Assembly: GCF_000428785.1 (NCBI RefSeq)
Contig: NZ_AUAP01000027.1
Location: 1-20,551 of the forward strand
Direction of reading: 5' to 3'
Length of the DNA stretch: 20,551 bases
Source: Conchiformibius kuhniae DSM 17694
GTDB taxonomy: Bacteria > Pseudomonadota > Gammaproteobacteria > Burkholderiales > Neisseriaceae
Shown: positions 13,233 to 20,419 of the stretch, in pieces
Position numbering within the stretch: position 1 is the stretch's first letter
Layout of the letters: each line of letters begins with the position of its first letter
The notes under the pieces: model-generated
Told to the model about the DNA's origin: nothing
What the model saw: only the letters and a program-made list of their open reading frames with translations
Databases searched by the model: none
Translations under genes and position numbers: made by a program

Positions 13233-14885
13233 ATGATGACGCTGGAAACGGTTTTGCGCCGTCCGCCGCAGGGCGACATTGCCGAACATTGGACGTATGC
13301 GGATTTCGCCGCCGCCACGCAAGCATGGGCGCACCGTTTGCGGGCGCGAAAGGTGCGCTCGGCGGCGTTGTGGTTTGACGATACGGCGCGGTGTGCTTCG
13401 GCATTGGCGGCAACGTGGCTGGCGGGTGCGGACGTGTATTTGCTGCCCGATGTGTCGCCCGCTTCGCGGCAATGGGCGGCGCAACAAGGCTGCATCGTGT
13501 TTGGCGACACCGATGCCGCCGATGAAGGCTGGCGCTACCGCGATGCGGACGAACGCGCCCGTTCCGATTTGCCCGATTTGGGCTTTCCCTCAGACAACCG
13601 TTTGTTTCTGAAAACGTCCGCATCATCGGGCGATGCGAAAACGGTGTGCAAAACCCGCGCGCAGATGGAAAGCGAAGCGGCGGCGTTGGCGCGGTTGTTG
13701 CCCGCACATTGGCGTGGCGCAACGGCTTTGGGCAGTGTCGGCACGCAGCATTTGTACGGGCTGACGTTCCGTATTTTTGCCGCGCTGGCTTGCGGCTGGC
13801 GCATCGGGCGTGTCCGCCACCCTTATCCCGAAGATTTGTTTGCGGCAAGCAGGCACGCGCCTTGTGTGTGGGTCAGCAGCCCCGCGCTGCTGCACCGTGC
13901 GGGCGGGCGGCGCGATTGGCAGTCGCTGCGGCGGCATCTGCGCGGTGTGGTCAGCGCGGGCGGAATGTTGCGCCCCGATGTGGCGGCACAATTGGCGGCA
14001 CGGCTCGGTTTTTATCCGCACGATGTGTACGGCAGCACCGAAACCGGTGTGATTGCCGTGCGCCGTCAAAGCGGCATGCACCTGCTGTTGCCCGAAGTAT
14101 CTGCCGAAATTGCGGCAGACGGCACTTTGTCGGCGGATTCGCCGTGGAGCGGCGGCAGGCAGCACACCGCCGATGCCGCCGAACGGCACGGACGCGCATT
14201 GCTGCTGCACGGTCGTGCCGACCGCATCGTCAAGCTGGCAGACAAGCGCATCGCCCTGACCCGCATCGAACAATTGCTCTCGGCACACCCCTTTGTTGCC
14301 GATGCCCACTGCCTGCCGCACCCACAACACGGGCGCATCGCCGCGTGGCTCGCCCTGAATGATGACGGCATCGCCGCATGGCGCAATCACGGCCGCCGTG
14401 CCATGATTGACACGCTGCAACGCACGCTCGGCGAACTGAAGCCTTTGGGTGCCGTGCCGCGCCATTGGCGTTTTACCGACCGTTTGCCGCGCAATCCGCA
14501 AGCCAAAATCCGCGCCGCCGATGCCGAACGCGCCTTTACCCGCCCCATCACCGCCCCGCAATGGCACGCCCTGCCCGCCGACACGCCGGACGAATCGGTT
14601 TTTACCGCCGCCGTGCCGCTTGATTTGTGCTGGTTTGGCGGACATTTCGCCCGATTTCCGCTCGTGCCGGGCGTGGTGCAACTGCAATGGGTGCTGGATT
14701 TGTGCTGTCGCGGCCACGTCCCCGCCCAAATTGAAAACCTCAAATACCAGAAATTCATCCGTCCGCACGACACCGTGCGCCTGTACCTGCGCCGCGACCA
14801 TGCCAAAAACAAACTGTATTTTTCCCTGCGTTTGGCAGACGGCAGCGTTTGTTCATCGGGGCGTTTCGCCCTGCCCGATGCCTGA
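13233..14885 (+). CDS. Acyl-ACP/CoA ligase fused to a hotdog dehydratase (aryl polyene cluster)
   Basis: A 550-residue protein with two parts. Residues 1 to about 440 are an ANL-type adenylating ligase: the phosphate loop TSASSGDAKT at about 128-137 (a relaxed form of the usual SGSTGxPK), VYGSTETG at about 265-272, GRADRIVKLADKR at about 327-339, and the A10 lysine in NPQAKIRA at about 425. Residues about 450-550 are a FabZ/ApeI-like hotdog domain with WFGGHFARFPLVPGV at about 467-481, whose His is the expected catalytic residue. The ligase likely activates the aryl starter acid (4-hydroxybenzoate type) and the hotdog part dehydrates beta-hydroxyacyl-ACP. In the characterised systems these are separate proteins, as far as I know. 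Start is one of two tandem ATGs after GGAATAAATC. Confidence 0.88.
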   Translation: MMTLETVLRRPPQGDIAEHWTYADFAAATQAWAHRLRARKVRSAALWFDDTARCASALAATWLAGADVYLLPDVSPASRQWAAQQGCIVFGDTDAADEGWRYRDADERARSDLPDLGFPSDNRLFLKTSASSGDAKTVCKTRAQMESEAAALARLLPAHWRGATALGSVGTQHLYGLTFRIFAALACGWRIGRVRHPYPEDLFAASRHAPCVWVSSPALLHRAGGRRDWQSLRRHLRGVVSAGGMLRPDVAAQLAARLGFYPHDVYGSTETGVIAVRRQSGMHLLLPEVSAEIAADGTLSADSPWSGGRQHTADAAERHGRALLLHGRADRIVKLADKRIALTRIEQLLSAHPFVADAHCLPHPQHGRIAAWLALNDDGIAAWRNHGRRAMIDTLQRTLGELKPLGAVPRHWRFTDRLPRNPQAKIRAADAERAFTRPITAPQWHALPADTPDESVFTAAVPLDLCWFGGHFARFPLVPGVVQLQWVLDLCCRGHVPAQIENLKYQKFIRPHDTVRLYLRRDHAKNKLYFSLRLADGSVCSSGRFALPDA

Positions 14886-14900
14886 CGGAACCACATCATC

Positions 14901-17156
14901 ATGACGCTCAAGCCCTTTGCCCGACTGTATGCCCTGTTTTGCCTTGCAGCGGTGCTGCTACTGTGTTGGCAGTTGCCCGCACGAATACAGACGGGTTTGG
15001 ACGCGCTGCTGCCCGCCGCCGCATACGATGCGGTGATGCGTGCCGCCGATGCCGCCCACGAGCGGCAGTTGAACGGTCAAATCGTGCTGGCGGCGGGTGC
15101 GGACACGCCCGAAGCCGCCTTTGCCGCCGCCGCGCACATCGCCGGACAATGGCGGCAAAGCGGTATTTTTGCGGCGGTTGATGCTGCCGTTGCCCCCGAT
15201 GTGGCGCAATTGCGCGAATCGGCACAGGCATTGGGCTTGGCAACGCTGCCGCCCGAGCAAATCCGCCTGTTGCACGATGCGCCGCAGGATTATTTCCGCC
15301 AACGCGCCGAAGACGCACTCAACCCGTTTGCCGCCACGCTGCTGCCTTTGGAGCAGGATTGGTTGGGCTTTGCCCGTTTTGTCGAAACCCGCCCCGCCGC
15401 ATTCAAGGTGCAGTGGCAGCCCGACAACGGCATGCTGTTCAGCGAACACGGCGGCAAAACGTGGGTATGGCTGCGCGCGCGTTTGCCCGAACGGCACGAT
15501 GCGGCGGCGTTGCAACAATTAATCGCACAAACCCGCGCCTTTGCCGCCCAAAACGGGCAACAGGTGTTGGCAGGCGGCGGCGCATTGTTTGCGGCGGAAG
15601 CCAAAACCCGTGCCGAAAGCGAAAGCCTGTGGCTGTCGGTGTGCGGTTTGACGTTTACGGTTTGCTTGCTGTGGGCAAGCGTCCGTAACCGCCGCGCCGC
15701 ATGGCTGCTGCTGCCGGTGGGCGCAGGCATGGTGTGCGGCTTGGCGGCGGTGTGCGCGGTGTTCGGCAAGGTACATATGCTCACCATCGTCATCGGCACG
15801 GGGCTGATTGGCGTGCTGGTGGATTTCCCCCTGCACTGGCTCGCGCCCGCGCTGTTCGGCAGCACATGGTCGCCGCACGCGGGCATGCGCCGCGTGTTGC
15901 CCGCTTTTGCGGTGAGCTTGGGGGTAACGGCGGGAGGTTACGCGCTGCTTTGGTTCACGCCCTTGCCGGTGTTGCAGCAAACGGCGGTGTTTTCCGCCGC
16001 CGCGCTGTGCGGCGCGTTTGCCGCCACCGTGTGTTTTCTGCCGCCCCGTTTTCACGGCTTCCAAGCCCGCCCCACCCTGCCGGCACGCGCCGTACGGTGG
16101 TGGGCAGACGCGCCGCGCCAACGCTTCGCCCTGCCCGTCCTTGCCGCCGTGTGGCTGCTGTGCGCCGCCGGCATCGGGCGCGGGCAATGGCAGGACGACA
16201 TCCGCAATTGGGTGCACGCCCCGCCGCAGCTTACCGACGATGCACGCCGCATTGCCGAAATCGGCGGCATGGGCGGCGGCGGACAATTCATCGTCGTCCG
16301 CGCACACAGCCCCGACCAACTGCTGGAACACAACCGCCGTCTGCTCGATGCCCTGTCGCCCCACACCGACCGCGCCAACGTCCGCTCGCTCGGCACATGG
16401 CTGCACACCGTTGCCGAACAACACGCCCTGAAACAGCGTTTGCGCGAACTGGCGGCACAGCCCGACACCTTCGCGCCCTTAACCGGCTTGGGCGTACCGG
16501 AACAAACCGTCCGCGAAGCCCTGCTGCACACCGCCGCCGCCCCCGCACTCACCCTCGAACACGCCTTGCGCCAACCCGCAGCCGAAGCATGGCGCGACCT
16601 CTATCTGGGCAAAATCGGCAACGAATACGCCTCACTGGTTTACCTGTCCGCGCCCATGCCCGCGCTGCCGCCCGACCACCACTGGCAGCAAGTGGACAAA
16701 CGCAGCGAGCTGAACCGCCGTTTTGCCGACACCCGCAACCGCGCCGCCCATTTGAAACTGCTGTCGTTTGCCCTTGCGTGGCTGCTGCTGTGGCGGCTGT
16801 TCGGCGGCAAACGCGGCAGCCTGATGCTGGCATTGCCGCTCGCTTCCGCCGCCGCCGTACTCGGACTGCTCGGCTGGCTGGCGATACCTGTCGGCATTTT
16901 CGCCACCTTCGGGCTGCTGCTGGGCAGCGCGGTCGGCTTGGACTACGCCGCCTACGCCCTGACCGCGCCCGAAAGCCGCGCCGCACGCTTGGGCGGCATC
17001 AGCTTGGCGGCCGCCACCACCGGCACATCGTTTGCCCTGCTCACCGCCAGCAGCACCCCCGCCGTTGCCGCATTCGGCTTCACCGTTGCCGCAAGCTGCG
17101 CCGCCAACTGGCTCGCCGCCTGCCTGCTGGTGCGCCACCGCCCGCCCGCCCACTGA
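14901..17156 (+). CDS. MMPL/RND-superfamily exporter (aryl polyene cluster)
   Basis: A 751-residue inner-membrane transporter of the COG4258 type found in APE clusters. The topology is a duplicated half: TM1 at about 5-24, a large periplasmic loop to about 245, a group of five membrane segments at about 246-380, another single TM near 412-428, a second periplasmic loop to about 615, and five final TMs. The TM4-like segments GTGLIGVLVDFPLHW and SAVGLDYAAYAL hold the membrane aspartates expected to take part in proton coupling. It presumably moves the lipid-linked polyene across the inner membrane. It begins 15 bases after the ligase-dehydratase gene and is the last gene of the operon here, where other clusters continue with DUF3261, ketosynthase, dehydratase and ketoreductase genes. 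Confidence 0.9.
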   Translation: MTLKPFARLYALFCLAAVLLLCWQLPARIQTGLDALLPAAAYDAVMRAADAAHERQLNGQIVLAAGADTPEAAFAAAAHIAGQWRQSGIFAAVDAAVAPDVAQLRESAQALGLATLPPEQIRLLHDAPQDYFRQRAEDALNPFAATLLPLEQDWLGFARFVETRPAAFKVQWQPDNGMLFSEHGGKTWVWLRARLPERHDAAALQQLIAQTRAFAAQNGQQVLAGGGALFAAEAKTRAESESLWLSVCGLTFTVCLLWASVRNRRAAWLLLPVGAGMVCGLAAVCAVFGKVHMLTIVIGTGLIGVLVDFPLHWLAPALFGSTWSPHAGMRRVLPAFAVSLGVTAGGYALLWFTPLPVLQQTAVFSAAALCGAFAATVCFLPPRFHGFQARPTLPARAVRWWADAPRQRFALPVLAAVWLLCAAGIGRGQWQDDIRNWVHAPPQLTDDARRIAEIGGMGGGGQFIVVRAHSPDQLLEHNRRLLDALSPHTDRANVRSLGTWLHTVAEQHALKQRLRELAAQPDTFAPLTGLGVPEQTVREALLHTAAAPALTLEHALRQPAAEAWRDLYLGKIGNEYASLVYLSAPMPALPPDHHWQQVDKRSELNRRFADTRNRAAHLKLLSFALAWLLLWRLFGGKRGSLMLALPLASAAAVLGLLGWLAIPVGIFATFGLLLGSAVGLDYAAYALTAPESRAARLGGISLAAATTGTSFALLTASSTPAVAAFGFTVAASCAANWLAACLLVRHRPPAH

Positions 17157-17174
17157 AACGCCCGCCCGAACAAA

Positions 17175-17208
17175 AAGCCGTTTGCGCCCGAACAGACACA
17201 AACGGCTT
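17175..17208 (-). terminator. Terminator of the LEA-like gene
   Basis: Perfect 10-bp inverted repeat AAGCCGTTTG/CAAACGGCTT with a 14-base loop. On the minus strand it is followed by TTTTTG, so it terminates the minus-strand LEA-like gene. It lies in the 84-bp convergent gap after the exporter gene. Confidence 0.75.
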
Positions 17209-17216
17209 GACTCAAC

Positions 17217-17234
17217 TGCCTGACAAATCAGGCA
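17217..17234 (+). terminator. Second hairpin at the end of the aryl polyene operon
   Basis: TGCCTGA-CAAA-TCAGGCA, a 7-bp stem with a 4-base loop built from half-DUS sequence. On the plus strand it is followed after about eight bases by TTATTTTTTA, a poor but possible terminator for the exporter transcript. Paired DUS halves are common in neisserial terminators. Confidence 0.5.
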
Positions 17235-17240
17235 AACACA

Positions 17241-18224
17241 TTATTTTTTACCGATGGAATCCCACCATGCCGTCAAACGCTCTTTGGCTTCATGATAAGC
17301 ATTTTCCACCGCCTCTTTGGCTTCCGCCGCTTTCGCAGACAAATAATCGCCCGCGTCTTGTGCTTCATCGGCAGCGTCTTTTTTCAGCTCGGTCATTTTG
17401 CTTTCCGCGTTTTCCGACTGCGCCGCAATAAACTGCTTCAGCTCTTCCCATTTGGCTTCCGCGTCTTTTTTCAGCTCGGCAAATTTCTCATCTTGATTGT
17501 CGGCATTGTCGGAGAAGAATTTTTTCATTTCTTCCCACTTGGCTTCCGCATCTTTTTTCAGCTCGGCGAACTTGTCGGCAGCCGCATCGCCCAGGTCGCC
17601 CGCCTTGTCTTTCACCGCATCAACCGCATCAGATGCCTTGTCGGCGGCTGTTTCCGCCGCATCTGCTGCGGCATCTTTGGCATCAACGGCTTTTGCCACC
17701 ACCGCATCTTTCACGCCGGCGGCTTTGTCCGCAGCCTCCTCTGCCGCATCTGCTGCCGCGTCTTTGGCATCTTCCGCCTTGTCCGCCGCACCGTCAGCCG
17801 CTTTTTCGGCAGCATCTTTCACCTCTTCCGCCTTGTCTTCGGCATCGTTTTTGCTGAAAAACTGCTTAAATTCTTCCCATTTTTCTTCGGCTTTTTTCTG
17901 CAGCTCGGCAAACGCGCCGTCAGATTCGTCAGCGTTTTCTTCCGCCATCAAACGCTTGATTTCCGCAAACTTGGCTTCCGCCTCCTGCTGCAAACGCTGC
18001 AATTTGTCCGATGCCGCTTCGCCCGCCGCTTCGGCTTTTTCGGCTGCCGCATCTTTGGCATCGGCCAAATCCTGTTTCAATTCGGCTTGCGCCGCAGCTT
18101 TTTTCGCCTCATCATCGCCGTCAAAAGACTGCTTCAGCTCTTCCCACTTGGCTTCCGCATCTTTTTTCAAATCGGCAAAAAACTGCTCCAATTTTTCTTC
18201 AAAAGTTTCTTTTTTCTCACTCAT
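17241..18224 (-). CDS. LEA-like amphipathic repeat protein (327 aa)
   Basis: A highly charged cytoplasmic protein with no Cys, no signal peptide and no membrane segment. Four clear copies of an 18-20 residue unit, consensus FAELKKDAEAKWEELKQFF, occur at about 15-33, 104-123, 218-236 and 247-265; a degraded copy (AEAKFAEIKRLMAEEN) lies near 83-97. The middle (about 130-217) is Ala/Asp/Lys-rich with an 11-residue-like rhythm (KAADGAADKAEDAKDAAADA), like LEA or apolipoprotein-type amphipathic helices. The C-terminus ends in ERLTAWWDSIGKK. Possible roles are stress protection, membrane or granule coating (phasin-like), or nucleoid interaction; none is shown. Start ATG has AAGGAAA eight bases upstream, and the extended -10 promoter is at about 18326-18334. 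Confidence 0.85.
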   Translation of the reverse strand: MSEKKETFEEKLEQFFADLKKDAEAKWEELKQSFDGDDEAKKAAAQAELKQDLADAKDAAAEKAEAAGEAASDKLQRLQQEAEAKFAEIKRLMAEENADESDGAFAELQKKAEEKWEEFKQFFSKNDAEDKAEEVKDAAEKAADGAADKAEDAKDAAADAAEEAADKAAGVKDAVVAKAVDAKDAAADAAETAADKASDAVDAVKDKAGDLGDAAADKFAELKKDAEAKWEEMKKFFSDNADNQDEKFAELKKDAEAKWEELKQFIAAQSENAESKMTELKKDAADEAQDAGDYLSAKAAEAKEAVENAYHEAKERLTAWWDSIGKK

Positions 18225-18325
18225 GATTGCATTTCCTTGTTTATGTGGGGTGGAACAAACAGACTGTTTGAATTATTCAGAAAAATCATTGTGTTTCTCT
18301 GCACAAAACCAAACCGTCCGCAGCC

Positions 18326-18334
18326 ATTATAACA
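18326..18334 (-). promoter_or_regulatory. Extended -10 promoter of the LEA-like gene
   Basis: The minus strand reads TG-T-TATAAT, a perfect extended -10; no good -35 is visible. The leader is about 95 bases. It contains a 15-bp palindrome, CAAACAGACTGTTTG (18256-18270), and a 22-codon reading frame (18221-18289) whose TGA overlaps the ATG of the main gene. Confidence 0.65.
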
Positions 18335-18476
18335 AAAAAATCCCCTTTTCCCAGCCCCTGCACCCGCCACATCGGCGGCAGAATGCCGTCCGGCACCCGC
18401 ACCGCAGACAAAATTCGACAATGTATTCTATAAATGGCGGATTTATAAAAAATTTTAATCAATGCGCCATGATTTT

Positions 18477-18488
18477 CGATTATAATCG
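18477..18488 (+). promoter_or_regulatory. -10 region of uraA within a perfect palindrome
   Basis: CGATTATAATCG is a 12-bp perfect palindrome holding TATAAT (18481-18486) 30 bases before the uraA start and, by symmetry, a TATAAT on the minus strand. No convincing -35 box is present at 16-18 bases. I see no attenuator or riboswitch in the short leader. Confidence 0.55.
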
Positions 18489-18516
18489 GCATCGTTTTTT
18501 TACGGAATTTCACACA

Positions 18517-19734
18517 ATGTTACAACAATTAAAACTTGCCGTTTCGGGTGCACAGATTTTGTTTGTCGCCTTCGGTGCGATGGTGCTGGTGCCGATTCTT
18601 ACGGGTTTGAATCCCGCATTGGCATTGCTCGGCGCGGGGGTCGGCACGCTGCTGTTCCAACTTTTGACGCGGCGCAAAGTGCCGGTTTTTTTGGGTTCTT
18701 CGTTTGCGTTTATCGCGCCGATTATTTATTCGCTGGACAAATGGGGCATGGGCGCGACCATGTTCGGTTTGTTTGCGGCGGGCTTTATGTATTTCGTGTT
18801 TGCGGCTTTGATTCGCTGGCGCGGTCTGGGCGCGGTACACAAGCTGTTGCCGCCGGTGGTCATCGGGCCGGTGATTATGGTCATCGGTTTGTCGGTGGCG
18901 GTGGTGGCCAGCCAAATGGCAATGGGGCAGGCAGACGGCAAACAGGTGATTGAATACACGTCGTCTTTGCTGTTATCCTGCTTCACGTTTGCGGTAACGG
19001 TGTTGGTGGCGGTGTTCGGCAGCAAGATGATGAAACTGATTCCGATTTTAATCGGCGTAGCGGCAGGCTACACCGCCGCACTGCTGGCAGGCATGGTGGA
19101 CACCGCGCCGATTGCCGCCGCGCCGTGGTTTGCCGTGCCGACTTTCGTTGCCCCCGAAGTGAATATTCAAGCAGCCTTGTTCATGCTGCCCGTTGCCATC
19201 GCACCCGCCATCGAACACATCGGCGGCATCATGGCCATCGGCACGGTAACGGGCAAAGACTACGCCGCCAATCCGGGGTTGGACAAAACACTGGCAGGCG
19301 ACGGCTTGGGCGTGTGCGTGGCGGGTTTGCTCGGCGGCCCGCCGGTAACCACCTACGGCGAAGTCACGGGCGCAGTAATGATTACCAAAAACAGCAACCC
19401 CACCATCATGACATGGGCAGCCGTTTTTGCCGTTTGCATGGCATTTTTCGGCAAATTCAATGCCTTTTTGGCATCGATTCCCATGCCCGTGATGGGTGGC
19501 GTGATGGTCTTGCTGTTCGGCACCATCGCCTCTTTGGGCTTAAAAACCCTGATTGACGCCAAAGTAGACTTGATGCGCCCGAAAAACCTTGTCATCGTCA
19601 GCTCCGTTTTAACAGTGGGCGTGGGCGGCATGGTAGTCAAATTCGGCGACATGGCATTTGCGGGCGTGGGCTTGTGCGCGATTTTGGCAATCGCATTAAA
19701 CCTGATTTTGCCGGACCGCGCCGATTCCGAATAA
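18517..19734 (+). CDS. uraA: Uracil permease (NCS2 family)
   Basis: A proton-coupled uracil symporter of the inner membrane, 405 residues, close to the family length. About 14 hydrophobic segments are expected in the UraA fold. Diagnostic blocks are GSSFAFIAPI (about 50-59), VIGPVIMVIGLSVA (about 115-128), the TM8 motif APAIEHIGGIMAIG (about 230-243) with the substrate-binding Glu, and GPPVTTYGEVTGAV (about 276-289) with the second conserved Glu. The start is ATG 18517 with GGAA nine bases before it; the frame is open far upstream (to 17497), but that part is antisense to the LEA-like gene and is not coding. It is convergent with comEA and shares a bidirectional terminator. The uracil preference over xanthine is from similarity only. 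Confidence 0.92.
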   Translation: MLQQLKLAVSGAQILFVAFGAMVLVPILTGLNPALALLGAGVGTLLFQLLTRRKVPVFLGSSFAFIAPIIYSLDKWGMGATMFGLFAAGFMYFVFAALIRWRGLGAVHKLLPPVVIGPVIMVIGLSVAVVASQMAMGQADGKQVIEYTSSLLLSCFTFAVTVLVAVFGSKMMKLIPILIGVAAGYTAALLAGMVDTAPIAAAPWFAVPTFVAPEVNIQAALFMLPVAIAPAIEHIGGIMAIGTVTGKDYAANPGLDKTLAGDGLGVCVAGLLGGPPVTTYGEVTGAVMITKNSNPTIMTWAAVFAVCMAFFGKFNAFLASIPMPVMGGVMVLLFGTIASLGLKTLIDAKVDLMRPKNLVIVSSVLTVGVGGMVVKFGDMAFAGVGLCAILAIALNLILPDRADSE

Positions 19735-19739
19735 AAATC

Positions 19740-19773
19740 AAACGGTTTCCAAAATCAGCTTGGAAACCGTTTT
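19740..19773. terminator. Bidirectional terminator between uraA and comEA
   Basis: Perfect 13-bp inverted repeat AAACGGTTTCCAA/TTGGAAACCGTTT (19740-19752, 19760-19772), loop AATCAGC. It is followed by TTTTC on the plus strand and by a T-rich stretch on the minus strand. It lies five bases after uraA and before the comEA stop. Confidence 0.85.
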
Positions 19774-19777
19774 CTAA

Positions 19778-20113
19778 CTACCTGCGATACACATCTGTTG
19801 CCGGCACCGCAATGCGCCTGCCGTTTGCCGAACGGTGTACCTGCTTTTTCTGCTGAAACGGCTGCCCCACCGTAATTTCCGGACGCAAACGCTCCACCGT
19901 TTTCACACCAATGCCCCGCACCTGAACCAAATCATCTACCGTACGAAACCCGCCATATTGCTCCCGATAAGCGATGATGTCTGCCGCTTTTTTCGCACCA
20001 ATGCCCTTTAACGTTTGCAACTCGCTGGCAGAAGCCTTATTAATGTCCACCAACGCCATTGCCCAAGAAAAACCAAACACCGCCAACAACACAAAAATTG
20101 CCTTGCGCATCAT
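19778..20113 (-). CDS. comE: ComEA-family competence DNA-binding protein
   Basis: A small exported DNA-binding protein that helps pull transforming DNA through the periplasm. The 111 residues comprise a signal peptide (MMRKAIFVLLAVFGFSWAMA, cut after residue 20) and a tandem helix-hairpin-helix domain: VDINKASASELQTLKGIGAKKA with GIG at 37-39, then DDLVQVRGIGVKTVERL with GIG at 67-69. A basic tail of about 30 residues follows (QQKKQVHRSANGRR). AAGGAG lies six bases before the first of two tandem ATGs and nine before the second. It sits directly downstream of the rRNA operon, as comE copies do in Neisseria, so further copies near other rRNA operons are likely. Confidence 0.93.
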   Translation of the reverse strand: MMRKAIFVLLAVFGFSWAMALVDINKASASELQTLKGIGAKKAADIIAYREQYGGFRTVDDLVQVRGIGVKTVERLRPEITVGQPFQQKKQVHRSANGRRIAVPATDVYRR

Positions 20114-20144
20114 GATTGACTCCTTGTATCAAAATGTAGCAACC

Positions 20145-20173
20145 ATCATAATCCGAAATGCACGGCTTATCAA
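20145..20173 (-). promoter_or_regulatory. Promoter of comE
   Basis: On the minus strand TTGATA (20168-20173) and TATGAT (20145-20150) are separated by exactly 17 bases, each matching five of six consensus bases. It lies immediately after the rRNA terminator hairpin, so comE can be transcribed independently of the rRNA operon. Confidence 0.8.
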
Positions 20174-20175
20174 GT

Positions 20176-20207
20176 AAAAACGCCCACCAAAAATGGCGGG
20201 CGTTTTT
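20176..20207 (-). terminator. rRNA operon terminator
   Basis: Minus strand AAAAACGCCCGCC, loop ATTTTT, then GGTGGGCGTTTTT: a 13-bp stem with one G-T pair and a T run. It lies ten bases after the 5S gene and ends two bases from the comE -35 box. Confidence 0.85.
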
Positions 20208-20216
20208 AAAATAAGA

Positions 20217-20330
20217 GTTTGGCGGTTCCCTACTTTCGCACGGGAGTCCGTACTATCATCGGCGCAACTGCGTTTCACTGTCCTGTTCGGGAAGGGAAGG
20301 AGTGGTACCGCAGCGCTGTTGCCGCCAAAC
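20217..20330 (-). rRNA. rrf: 5S ribosomal RNA
   Basis: On the minus strand the 114-base region begins GTTTGGCGGCAACAGCGC and ends with GAACCGCCAAAC. The ends pair as GTTTGGCGG/CCGCCAAAC (helix I). Internal 5S hallmarks include CCGAACAGGACAGTGAAACG, GCGCCGATGATAGTA and CGAAAGTAGGGAAC. Exact ends may be off by one to three bases. Confidence 0.95.
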
Positions 20331-20419
20331 GTAAAGGTGAGATTGGAAGCCGTTTTTGGTGATGTTTTGTTGTTCACAAACTGTTTTTATTTGGTACGTT
20401 TTAAAGTACTTCAAATGAT
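20331..20419 (-). other. 23S-5S internal transcribed spacer
   Basis: About 89 bases between the 3' end of 23S and 5S, AT-rich (TTTGAAGTACTTTAAAACG on the minus strand near the 23S end). No tRNA gene is present in it. Confidence 0.8.

Noticed and set aside
13623..14801. 392-residue minus-strand frame opposite the ligase-dehydratase
   Set aside because: No domain and no ribosome site; shadow of the fusion gene.
15701..17431. 576-residue plus-strand frame overlapping the exporter
   Set aside because: Arg/Pro/His-rich translation typical of a shifted frame in GC-rich coding DNA; the exporter frame has full family features.
17431..18180. Spaced similar 55-60 bp DNA repeats that could suggest a CRISPR array
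   Set aside because: Copies are diverged, irregularly spaced and in frame with protein repeats of the LEA-like gene; no short identical repeats with unique spacers.
17497..18516. 340-residue N-terminal extension of the uracil permease frame, antisense to the LEA-like gene
   Set aside because: Ser/Ala-rich mirror of the repeat gene, not present in the permease family. A promoter and ribosome site exist just before 18517.
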